Shown: positions 9,378-17,100 of the stretch, piece by piece
Position numbering within the stretch: the stretch's first letter is position 1
Layout: every line of letters starts with the position of its first letter
Source of the DNA: Bacillaceae bacterium Marseille-Q3522
Lineage (GTDB): Bacteria > Bacillota > Bacilli > Bacillales > Cytobacillaceae
NCBI GenBank assembly: GCA_017898095.1
Contig: JAGKQJ010000002.1
Coordinates: 38,357-102,356, forward strand
Direction of reading: 5' to 3'
DNA: 64,000 nt
Translations under genes and position numbers: made by a program
The notes under the pieces: generated by a model
Seen by the model: the letters and a program-made list of their open reading frames with translations, nothing else
The model's database searches: none
What the model was told of the DNA's origin: nothing

Positions 9378-9520
9378 TTTTTCGGAACGAAAACCGCTTT
9401 TATCGTTACGAAACTTTCAATTTTCGTTACAAATGACGCCATTTCCGTTACCGAAAACGCTATTTTCGTGATTTTACGCTTCCTACCCTTCCAAGCTAAA
9501 ATAATCACGGAGGCGATAAC
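9378..9520. other. AT-rich spacer with repeated CGTTAC/CGAAAAC words
   Basis: No gene seen. CGTTAC occurs three times and ACGAAAAC or CCGAAAAC twice, mixed with TTTTCGT words in both orientations. This could hold protein-binding sites or be a decayed repeat. Confidence 0.35.
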
Positions 9521-9631
9521 ATGGGAAAAGTGCTGCACGATCTATTGCTTAATGCGCTTGATCGCGGTGTTCCGTTTGAAAAATTGAAAGAGTATATTAA
9601 CCAAAAGAAGCCCTGCTTAAAAAATAAGTAG
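9521..9631 (+). CDS. 36-residue protein, SinI-like helix
   Basis: ATG at 9521 follows CGGAGGCG closely. The product MGKVLHDLLLNALDRGVPFEKLKEYINQ... resembles the short amphipathic SinI/SinR dimerisation motif (residue pattern A..G...E.l..yi). In Bacillus such peptides antagonise SinR-type repressors. Similarity is by eye; it may simply be a small phage protein. It ends in a terminator hairpin. Confidence 0.45.
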   Translation: MGKVLHDLLLNALDRGVPFEKLKEYINQKKPCLKNK

Positions 9632-9640
9632 GGGCTTTTT
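9608..9640 (+). terminator. Terminator after the 36-residue gene
   Basis: AAGCCCTGCTT (9608-9618) pairs with AAGTAGGGGCTT (9626-9637) with one bulge, followed by T residues; it overlaps the gene's last codons. Confidence 0.65.
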
Positions 9641-9672
9641 AAAACTTTACAATATGTTCGTACTTTGTTCGG

Positions 9673-9701
9673 TTTACAAGTATCAACTTATATACTATAA
9701 T
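9673..9701 (+). promoter_or_regulatory. Strong sigma-A-like promoter of the cargo operon
   Basis: TTTACA (9673-9678), 17-base spacer, TATAAT (9696-9701), followed by a GGGAGG ribosome binding site and the gene at 9736. Two GTTCG words at 9657-9661 and 9668-9672 lie just upstream. It is independent of the phage lytic transcripts, so the operon to 11719 is likely expressed in the lysogen. Confidence 0.65.
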
Positions 9702-9735
9702 AGAGACATAATAAAGAAACGGGAGGAAAACAAAA

Positions 9736-10107
9736 ATGAAAAAGGAAATGGTAATGAAAAGAGCTTGGAAGATCGCAAAGGACGCGCATAAAAAGTTCGG
9801 TGGGAAGGTAACGCAATACTTATCCGGTGCTTTAAAATTAGCTTGGGCAGAAATAAAAGACTTGGAAAAGGTTGTTACGTTAGATCAGATCAAAATAGCA
9901 TTAGCCGAAAACGGCAGGTTCACTGTAAACGAGTGGAAAAAGTACGGCAAGCATCGTCTTTATATTACTTCTTATACTGGTGGAGGTTGGAAGAGAGATA
10001 CTTCTTTCTTCGAAATTGTCGGCGGTAAAATTGTTGGAAAATCTAGCAGTATGATCGATTATGCTAGAGATGTATTTTACAAATACGAAGGTTATCGTTT
10101 AGCCTAA
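9736..10107 (+). CDS. Hypothetical phage cargo protein
   Basis: 123 residues, basic. The first 50 residues (KRAWKIAKDAHKKFGGKVTQYLSGALKLAWAEIK) match the short helical segment found at the start of many Firmicutes phage proteins of unknown role; the rest is predicted beta (YGKHRLYITSYTGGGWKRDTSFFEIVGGKI). Preceded by GGGAGG. First gene of a three-gene operon driven by the promoter at 9673. Confidence 0.6.
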   Translation: MKKEMVMKRAWKIAKDAHKKFGGKVTQYLSGALKLAWAEIKDLEKVVTLDQIKIALAENGRFTVNEWKKYGKHRLYITSYTGGGWKRDTSFFEIVGGKIVGKSSSMIDYARDVFYKYEGYRLA

Positions 10108-10124
10108 AAGGAGGGAATTTAATA

Positions 10125-10571
10125 ATGGATAAGCAGGAATTTGTAAATAACATACTTACAAGACGAGAAGCCGAGCAGTTAATCGGAACATCTTCGCAAA
10201 ATTTTACCAAAACTTATTTAAAAACTGGCCGGCTAAAACCGGTAAAAGAACATGGAAACGGTCCAGGAAAAGTACAACTATTTTGGAAAGGGGATATTTT
10301 AAAGATGCAATTCATTAAAGAATTGGAAGAATTAAAAGGAAAAGAAGTTACACTTTTAGATTTAGATAATGCCCTGCAACCCGCAGCAGAAAGCACTAGT
10401 ATTTTCGAATACGGTAAAACTGATTGGGAGAACTGGAAGGACGGAAACAAAGCCGCTTTTTCGTACAAAATAGAGGAAGATGCCGATATAAATGTCTGGT
10501 TTGAAATAATTACAGACAATGGTATCTCTGGTGATACGGTTGTAAAAGTGCTAGGTTGGGAACAGCTATGA
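10125..10571 (+). CDS. Putative DNA-binding protein with MerR/Xis-like N-terminus
   Basis: 148 residues. The N-terminus (ILTRREAEQLIGTSSQNFTKTYLKTGRLKPVKEHG) has the helix-turn-helix plus wing layout of excisionase/MerR-like DNA-binding domains; the C-terminal part is acidic with no known motif. Its stop overlaps the next start as ATGA (10568-10571), so the two are coupled and probably act together. Confidence 0.55.
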   Translation: MDKQEFVNNILTRREAEQLIGTSSQNFTKTYLKTGRLKPVKEHGNGPGKVQLFWKGDILKMQFIKELEELKGKEVTLLDLDNALQPAAESTSIFEYGKTDWENWKDGNKAAFSYKIEEDADINVWFEIITDNGISGDTVVKVLGWEQL

Positions 10572-11719
10572 AGAACTTATATACGGAGGAGTACTTAAAA
10601 AAAGTGCTCCTCGAAAATGCCGCCAAACTAGGAAGAACTCCGAAAAAACGTGAAACAAAACATGCAACTGCTATTGCTAAGAGATTGGGCAATGGCAGTT
10701 GGAATAAAGCGTTAGAATCCGTTGGGCTTGTGCCGTATGAGCAAAAAACTTATATGAAAGAAGATTTAAGCGCAATTTTAAAAGACTGGTATGCCAAAAA
10801 CAACCGGTACCCATCCGTAAAGATTTTTAACGATGATCCTAATCTTCCTAATCCTACAACGTACGAAACTAAGTTTGAAAAACATTGGAGTGAAATCGTA
10901 AAAGAGGTTTTAAACATTGAACCTCTTAAAAGTAAAAAAGGTATTTATGATGGTCTATCCGAAACAGAATTATTGGACATTTTTAAAAAGGAATATGAGC
11001 GTATACAGCCGAGATCTAAAAATGAATTTGAACAAAAAAGAAGCAAAAATACCCCTTCTGTGCATTTTTACATGCGACGTTTTAACACATGGAACGAATT
11101 AAAAATTCTGGCAGGAATAGCAGATATAAAAAATATAAGGCGGGAAAAGGATGAATGGATAAAACTGTTAAGAAAAATAACCAAATTGCTGGGGCATCCT
11201 CCTACAACAAAAGATTTAGAAAAGTTAAATATTGACGTTGTAAGCTTTTACCCCCATTTGGGAAGCCTTAACGAAGCTTTAAAAGCTGCCGGTATCAATC
11301 CGATGAATTCCACGCCTGAAAAAGTGCAGGAGACAAAAGAAGAATTGTTTAAAATGTATCTTAATTTTTGCAGAAAAATAGGTAAATTAGCATCTATCCC
11401 CGATTTAGACTCATCAAATGAGATTTATAATGCCGACGTATTTATTATTCGATTTGGCACAATGGGGGATTTAAAAAAAGAGGCCCTCAAAATATTAAAA
11501 TTTGACGAAAACATATACTCGAAAAGAAAGTATACGAGAGAAGAAATATTAGAAAAGTTGATAAAAATATGGAACGAACATGGAAAATTACCAGCAAAGC
11601 AATTATCTGAAATAGAAGATCTTCCATCGATATCAAGCATTTTAAGACATATGAATTGCACAAGCTTAGATGACGTTTGGGAAGAAGTTAAAAGCCATGA
11701 TGATTCGTTTAAAAAATAA
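10568..11719 (+). CDS. Protein built of about six homing-endonuclease-associated repeats
   Basis: About 383 residues with about six tandem units of 50-60 residues, each of the form '(I/L)L..(I/L)....G(R/H/K)(T/P/L)P....(L)...(F/L)GSWN(E/K)AL...GI'. Clear examples are KLGRTPKKRET...GNGSWNKALESVGL and LLGHPPTTKDLEKL...HLGSLNEALKAAGI. These resemble the DNA-binding repeat that accompanies HNH homing nucleases (Pfam HNH_repeat). No nuclease domain is present, so it may be a sequence-specific DNA-binding protein. The ATG at 10568 is preferred over an upstream TTG because of the ATGA coupling with the previous gene. Function unknown. Confidence 0.6.
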   Translation: MKNLYTEEYLKKVLLENAAKLGRTPKKRETKHATAIAKRLGNGSWNKALESVGLVPYEQKTYMKEDLSAILKDWYAKNNRYPSVKIFNDDPNLPNPTTYETKFEKHWSEIVKEVLNIEPLKSKKGIYDGLSETELLDIFKKEYERIQPRSKNEFEQKRSKNTPSVHFYMRRFNTWNELKILAGIADIKNIRREKDEWIKLLRKITKLLGHPPTTKDLEKLNIDVVSFYPHLGSLNEALKAAGINPMNSTPEKVQETKEELFKMYLNFCRKIGKLASIPDLDSSNEIYNADVFIIRFGTMGDLKKEALKILKFDENIYSKRKYTREEILEKLIKIWNEHGKLPAKQLSEIEDLPSISSILRHMNCTSLDDVWEEVKSHDDSFKK

Positions 11720-11749
11720 AGCCCCTCTCGCGTGAGAAGGGCTTCTTTT
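11719..11749. terminator. Bidirectional terminator between cargo operon and lysis genes
   Basis: AAGCCCCTCTC (11719-11729) pairs with GAGAAGGGCTT (11734-11744) with one mismatch, followed by CTTTTC on the plus strand and with A-rich sequence on the other side. It separates the convergent 10568 gene and amidase gene. Confidence 0.8.
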
Positions 11750-11752
11750 CTA

Positions 11753-12688
11753 TCATTTTACCCGCAACTTTTGCCCTGGGTGAATAAGACTCGGATTGCT
11801 AATCCCGTTCCAGCTTACCAACTGATTTACAGACACATTAAATTTACGAGCAATACCGTACAGTGTATCCCCTGCCTGCACTGTATAGCGGTTATCTCCG
11901 GACCTAACAGGTGCTAAATCCTGCTCTAACACCCAAGACCTAATACCATCCAACAAATATGCTTTACGTGACCGGCTGCGCACGAAATCTTTTTCTTGGA
12001 TGACTTTGAATTGCCGACTTTTTACCCAGTCGGGGATCCGCTGATTGGTCATATAATTTGTCGCATGTGGCTGAATCGTCACAATAGAGCCGACTGTGAT
12101 ATTACCACCTGGTGCCGGTTGGCTCGGCTTCGGTTGTGGAGCCGGTGCAGCTTTCTTTTTCAGCCCGAATGCCTTCTCTAAGCCGATCACATGCCCCCGC
12201 GCAATACGGTCAAGGTAGCTGTTATCTTTCAACTTGCGCGCATCGGAAGCCCTGTCGATAAAACCGTTTTCCGTCAATAAAGCCGGCATGTGAGACTCCC
12301 GCACCATATGTAAATTGGCTTGCTTTTTACCGCGGTCTCGGAAGTCTACTTGTCTAGTGATCTCTACATGGATAACATTTTGGTAGGCAACCGTGGCACC
12401 GCCGACACCTGTATAAACAAAACTTTCAAAGCCTGTTCCGCCTCCCGCGTTGATATGGACAGAGATAAGATAATCTGCGCCCCATGCGTTCGCCATATGT
12501 GTGCGTTGTGATAGTGAGAGGGTTTGATCTCCTTCTCGAGATAGCTTTACCTGTGCGTCGCTGTATTCGCCTAGCATGTCGCGGATGCGCTTAGAAATGC
12601 GAAGTGTTAAGTCTTTTTCCTGCAAGCCGTTTGCCACCGCGCCCGGGTCGCTGCCACCGTGTCCTGGGTCTATAAATATACGTACCAT
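11753..12688 (-). CDS. Endolysin: N-acetylmuramoyl-L-alanine amidase with LysM
   Basis: A 311-residue lysin that cuts the amide bond between muramic acid and the stem peptide. Residues 1-175 are an Amidase_3 domain with zinc motifs DPGHGG (7-12), SVHINA (76-81) and the catalytic LLTENGFI. A Pro/Ala linker (PAPQPKPSQPAPGG) follows, then an SH3-like wall-binding segment (IVTIQPHATNYMTNQRIPDWV...) and a C-terminal LysM domain (YTVQAGDTLYGIARKFNVSV...). No signal peptide, so release needs the holin just upstream. Last gene of the minus-strand late operon. Confidence 0.92.
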   Translation of the reverse strand: MVRIFIDPGHGGSDPGAVANGLQEKDLTLRISKRIRDMLGEYSDAQVKLSREGDQTLSLSQRTHMANAWGADYLISVHINAGGGTGFESFVYTGVGGATVAYQNVIHVEITRQVDFRDRGKKQANLHMVRESHMPALLTENGFIDRASDARKLKDNSYLDRIARGHVIGLEKAFGLKKKAAPAPQPKPSQPAPGGNITVGSIVTIQPHATNYMTNQRIPDWVKSRQFKVIQEKDFVRSRSRKAYLLDGIRSWVLEQDLAPVRSGDNRYTVQAGDTLYGIARKFNVSVNQLVSWNGISNPSLIHPGQKLRVK

Positions 12689-12718
12689 ATTAAATCGTCT
12701 CCTTTATTTTGTAATGGG

Positions 12719-12740
12719 AAAAGAGCAGCCGGAGCTGCCC
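12719..12740 (-). terminator. Weak hairpin between holin and amidase
   Basis: On the minus strand GGGCAGC and GCTGCTC form a short stem followed by TTTT. It may partly attenuate amidase transcription. Confidence 0.4.
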
Positions 12741-12742
12741 TA

Positions 12743-12934
12743 CTATTTATCTCTAAAACCGTTTCCGTTTGACGGGTTGCTTATAACACCGCCTGCAACC
12801 AACACGGATAAAATAACATCGACATACGGTTGAGTCGTTTCCGGAGTCACGTGTAAAGCATCGTTAAGAAACATTACAACGAGCGAACCTAAAGCCACCC
12901 AAAGCCCGTAGTTTTTCCATTTTACATTTTTCAT
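12743..12934 (-). CDS. Phage holin
   Basis: 63 residues with two hydrophobic stretches (YGLWVALGSLVVMFL and VDVILSVLVAGGVI) and the C-terminal SNPSNGNGFRDK typical of phi-LC3-type holins. It makes pores that let the amidase reach the wall. It overlaps the upstream XhlA-like gene by 4 bases and directly precedes the lysin. Confidence 0.8.
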   Translation of the reverse strand: MKNVKWKNYGLWVALGSLVVMFLNDALHVTPETTQPYVDVILSVLVAGGVISNPSNGNGFRDK

Positions 12935-13230
12935 TTTGCAACGTCTCCCTTTTCTAAAGTATCAATTCTTTTATGCGCCTGCTTGCTTGACTCCTCTACC
13001 CTTGTCACACGCTCGGACAGATGGGCAATATTCTTTTCATTCGCTTTCAGATCAATGCGGATGTCATCCACACCTTTACGAATGTAACCAAGCTCTGCCC
13101 GCAGCTCTGCGCTGTCTTTGGCACTCTCTTTTGTATCAGATTTTAGCGACTTTGACTTATTTAACTGATACGTAAGATACGCAATAACGAGCGACAGCAC
13201 GCCAATAACCACCGTAATCTCCATTGTCAC
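12931..13230 (-). CDS. XhlA-like membrane protein of the lysis cassette
   Basis: 99 residues: one N-terminal membrane segment (EITVVIGVLSLVIAYLTYQL) and a long coiled coil (LGYIRKGVDDIRIDLKANEKNIAHLSERVTRVEE) of the haemolysin XhlA/DUF1515 kind. In PBSX, XhlA works with the holin in lysis. Start is GTG at 13230 or ATG at 13224. Confidence 0.75.
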   Translation of the reverse strand: MTMEITVVIGVLSLVIAYLTYQLNKSKSLKSDTKESAKDSAELRAELGYIRKGVDDIRIDLKANEKNIAHLSERVTRVEESSKQAHKRIDTLEKGDVAK

Positions 13231-13267
13231 GTTAACACCCCGTTTTAAGACAAAATAAAAAAGCCTA

Positions 13268-13699
13268 TTAGGCTCCGGCTACTTGCAAGTCTTCAATTAG
13301 TTTTGTTTTTATTATGCCTTCCAATGCTGACGGTGCTTCGTTGCCGGCATACTCCGCAGCAGTTAATTGATAATTACCGTTTAGCATTACCTTACGTTCC
13401 GGGTCGACTCCGGTAAATCGCGGCTCTGCGGATGAGATAGCGCCGTTCTGGTACCGTAGTGCGACCGTCTGTATTTGTATCTGTTCGGTATTTTGCAGTT
13501 TGTTAATCAGTTTTGTCCGAACGGCTTCTACTTGTAGCTCCGGCGTTTCATTCCCCGCATATTCAGCAGCGGTAAGCGTTTCGTAGCCATTTAGGCTTAC
13601 GGTTTTATTCGGGTCATCCACATTGTACTGGATATATACGCTGCTGATATCGTTGCCGGAATACTGGATTTTCGTTTCTTTGATATTAATGGTAAACAT
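13268..13699 (-). CDS. Phage protein with an internal duplication
   Basis: 143 residues in two similar halves: each contains V(S/M)LNG-Y-LTAAEYAGNE-P followed by a T-KLI-L helix (about residues 34-72 and 99-140). Function unknown; its place between fibre and holin suggests a fibre accessory or baseplate protein. The start overlaps the previous gene's stop. A small hairpin plus T-run follows the stop on the minus strand. Confidence 0.6.
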   Translation of the reverse strand: MFTINIKETKIQYSGNDISSVYIQYNVDDPNKTVSLNGYETLTAAEYAGNETPELQVEAVRTKLINKLQNTEQIQIQTVALRYQNGAISSAEPRFTGVDPERKVMLNGNYQLTAAEYAGNEAPSALEGIIKTKLIEDLQVAGA

Positions 13700-14136
13700 T
13701 ATTCCTCACCTTCCGTTCCGTTATTTTCATCATCAAATTGTTCCATCAAAACCGCATGTGCAATAGCTGGTCCACCTACTAATTCTTTTTTATATCCAAG
13801 CACCACTTCCTTTACAGTTTTTACGGAGGTTTCCAAGTTAGGGTCGTCTAAAATAAAGTCCTCCTCGAACAGATCTTCCTGCTGCTCTTTAAAAAGAGCC
13901 GCATTATGTGGAGATAAGTCATACCCTCCCGTTTCCTTTAACTTCGGCTCTCCGTCCTCATCACAATTCGCAAATTCTTTCAGTAACTCTCTTTCTTCTT
14001 TCGCAAGCTTTCTGCTCTGTTCTTTCAGTGCGTTCACGATGCGCATGCGGTGCATGGATTTTTTACCTTTCAGCGATACATCGTTTAATAAAAAATTTGC
14101 GACATCGTTCAAGTATTTATATTTGATTTTTAACAT
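13699..14136 (-). CDS. DUF1617-family phage protein
   Basis: About 145 residues (MLKIKYKYLNDVANFLLNDVSLKGKKSMHRMRIVNALKEQ...), highly charged, with the pattern of DUF1617 proteins found between tail fibre and holin genes. The ATG at 14136 sits 9 bases after AAAGGAG. Function unknown. Confidence 0.65.
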   Translation of the reverse strand: MLKIKYKYLNDVANFLLNDVSLKGKKSMHRMRIVNALKEQSRKLAKEERELLKEFANCDEDGEPKLKETGGYDLSPHNAALFKEQQEDLFEEDFILDDPNLETSVKTVKEVVLGYKKELVGGPAIAHAVLMEQFDDENNGTEGEE

Positions 14137-14150
14137 TATCAATCTCTCCT

Positions 14151-17100
14151 TTAAGCAGCTTCCAAGTCTGCCAATCTATTTTTTATCATTTCCAATTCAA
14201 ATTTCAAACGGTTTATCTCGTCATCGTGGCTATCCAACCTCCCTTCAAGCGTGACAATTTTGCTGTCCTGTTTTAGGGATATTTCATACTGTTCTTGCAG
14301 ACCTTTCCACAAATACGCGCTCATGTGGTATAAATCAATCGTGTTTGTAGATTTAAGTATTTCGGGTGCCTCATCGTAAATCAGACCCATATGCAATCTG
14401 TTATCATGTCCTACAAGATAGTAGTTGTGAACCGATGTACTACGGATAGTAGGAAGAACCTCGTCTGTGAAATCTGTGATGCCATATTTAGACTCTCTGG
14501 TTGAATTAACTTCAAACGCCATCGCTCTTATAGGTGTGAACCATTGGTCGGCCGCATGTCTGAATTCGATTGCACAGGAAGCATCGTCCATAAATTTCAT
14601 TATCGCTCGCGCTGCTCTTATTCTTTTATGCGTAGTGTAAGGTGCATTGTCAAATGTAAAGGTAGCTCCCGGAACAATGAGATTCCCACTAGCAAGATAC
14701 ACTTCATCCGTTGCAATGCCACCGCTGACCTTGAGTGCCTGTGCAACACCGTGGCGAGGGTCAGTATAAGAATTTTGGAAAAACACAGTTTCACCCTTCA
14801 CACGCCCATCCAGAACGAGGTGTTCAGACGCTATCTTTAGAGTCGGCACTAATCGGCTACCATCCCATTCCGGATAGTTGTATACTGCCGAATCTGGGGT
14901 TCCCATCTCTGAGTCGCCGAAATACAGCCCCATTACGTTAAGTTCTAGGAATCCGCCACCATAATTCTTTTGATCGACAATAAGACCGCCGTTACTTATT
15001 TCCCATAATCCTTTCTGTGTTCTAGCCCCTGTATCTGATACAGAGCCAAATGTCCCAGTCATATTACCGCTTTCGATCGTGACGGTGTTATAGAGTTTAC
15101 CTTCCGTATCAGGGTACTTATCTTCTTCGCCCTCTGCACGGAAGTAGTTATCCTCTATCTTTATAAAGTTCTTATCGTTCGCCGGGTCGATCGAATTAAA
15201 AACTGAACCGGTAATTACCGAACCGTTAATATTAACGGAGTTGATAGTGCCCGTGTTTATGGTACCGAGATTGCCTGTAATGTCGCTTAGAACGTCTACA
15301 GCGCCGATGAGTTGGATTTTATCCGCTTGGATACGTGCTGTACCCGGTTGCAGGTTAATCGCGGCTATGACGCCATCCCTGTCCACCTTAGCCGATATTG
15401 CATCAGCCTGCACCGTCAACTCCGACTCTGCCGTACTCATTCGCCCTTCCAACGCATCTACAGTGGTACTGTTTGCTTTCAGGGCAATCTGTTGGGCTGT
15501 TTCCTCTATACTCGTTTGCATGGACGAGAATTGACCATCAATATCAGCAATTGAAGGCGACCAATTTCCTACTTCTGTACCTTCCGCCATTATTAGAGAG
15601 TGGAAAATGACTGTGCCACCAGTATGTCCGCTTTCTCGGTAAAAGGTAAACTGCTTATATCCTGAACTATTCGCAATAAATGAATGTGTAATTTTTTTCC
15701 AAGCGTCAGTAAGTGTTAAAACTTTCTGTCCGCCTGTCTCACACCCAATTCGCCAAACCCCAGAACCTTTGACATACACTGACCAAGCCCTTTTATCTCC
15801 CTGATAGGCATAATGCTTCGGTATAACAATCCAATAACGCCCTCCTGAAGCGGTATTCGTATCTGTTCTTGTTAATTTTATTGCTCTTCCATATGGTGCA
15901 TTAGGCTCATCGACAAATTCTAATGTTGTGTTAGTATTTGCACCAATAGCACCACTCAAATTGTGAGTGTCGTTTTCCATTCCAGTTCTGTTAAGTAGAT
16001 TTTGACTACCAATCTCCATCCCATCAAAATCCCCACGTAAATCACTAACACTCGTACTTATCCCGCCAACATCCACCTGCAAACTACTAACTTGATTACT
16101 GACACTCGTAACCTGCCCCTGCAGGCTTTCCACTGTGGAGCTTTCAGCTTTTAACTCGATTGATTCCTCTAACACACCGATACGTGTGTCGGCACTACTG
16201 ATACTGCTTGTATGCCCGTCTACTGTTTGCGTTAGAGTGTTGACGGATAATTCGATGCTGTCGGCTTTTTGGTCGATAGATGATGCATATTGTTGGACGT
16301 TGCCGATGGCGGTGTCGGTGTCTTCTGGTGCTGGAGACCACGGAATTTCCTTATTCCCATCTACCAACATAGGGTGATAAAATATAACTGCATGTCCTCT
16401 TGTTACCTCTATGTCAATAAAGTTATAAACTGCTCCACCATTAAACCGACTTTCACTGACTTCTGCTGTTATAACTACTTTTTGCCAATTATCTGTAGCC
16501 GTTAAAAATTTACCGTTTGAATCGCATATGTCAGTTGAAAATGTTTGATTACTTCCACTTACCCCCGTTTTATACCAAACACTATACGTATAAGTTCCAG
16601 GCTTTCTTACCACACGATAAAGCCTAAAAATAGGATTGCTAGTGCTAACATGAATAGATATTCTTACTGCTTTATCTGTTACACCTTCTGGTGTTGTAAT
16701 ATCAACTAAAGACTTTGCGTTTCCAGTACCTAAAAATCCATAACTTTGAAGATCATTTCTAGTTAGAGTTAAACTGTTCTGGATTAAGTTCCTTCCGCCA
16801 ATCTGCAACCCGTCCAAGTCCGTCCGTAGACTTGTAACAGACGTTTGAAATCCATCTGCCCGCACGTCAAGCGTTGTAATGTCACTGTTTATACTGTCAA
16901 TGTCTCCATTTATGCCGTTGATCTGTGTTTCTGTGTCGGCTACACGACCGCTGATGCCGTCCATGGAGACATCTAGTTCAGCCATTTTGCTGTTATATAC
17001 TGTAAGATTGACTTTGTCGCCTAACTTGTCGTCTGTTTCTGTTTTCGTGTAGACACTGTCGGCGTTGGCTTTTAACGCTATCTGTCCTGCTTGTACTTCT

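Noticed and set aside
9378..9520. Possible CRISPR-like repeat
   Set aside because: Only short irregular CGTTAC and CGAAAAC words; no regular repeat-spacer structure.
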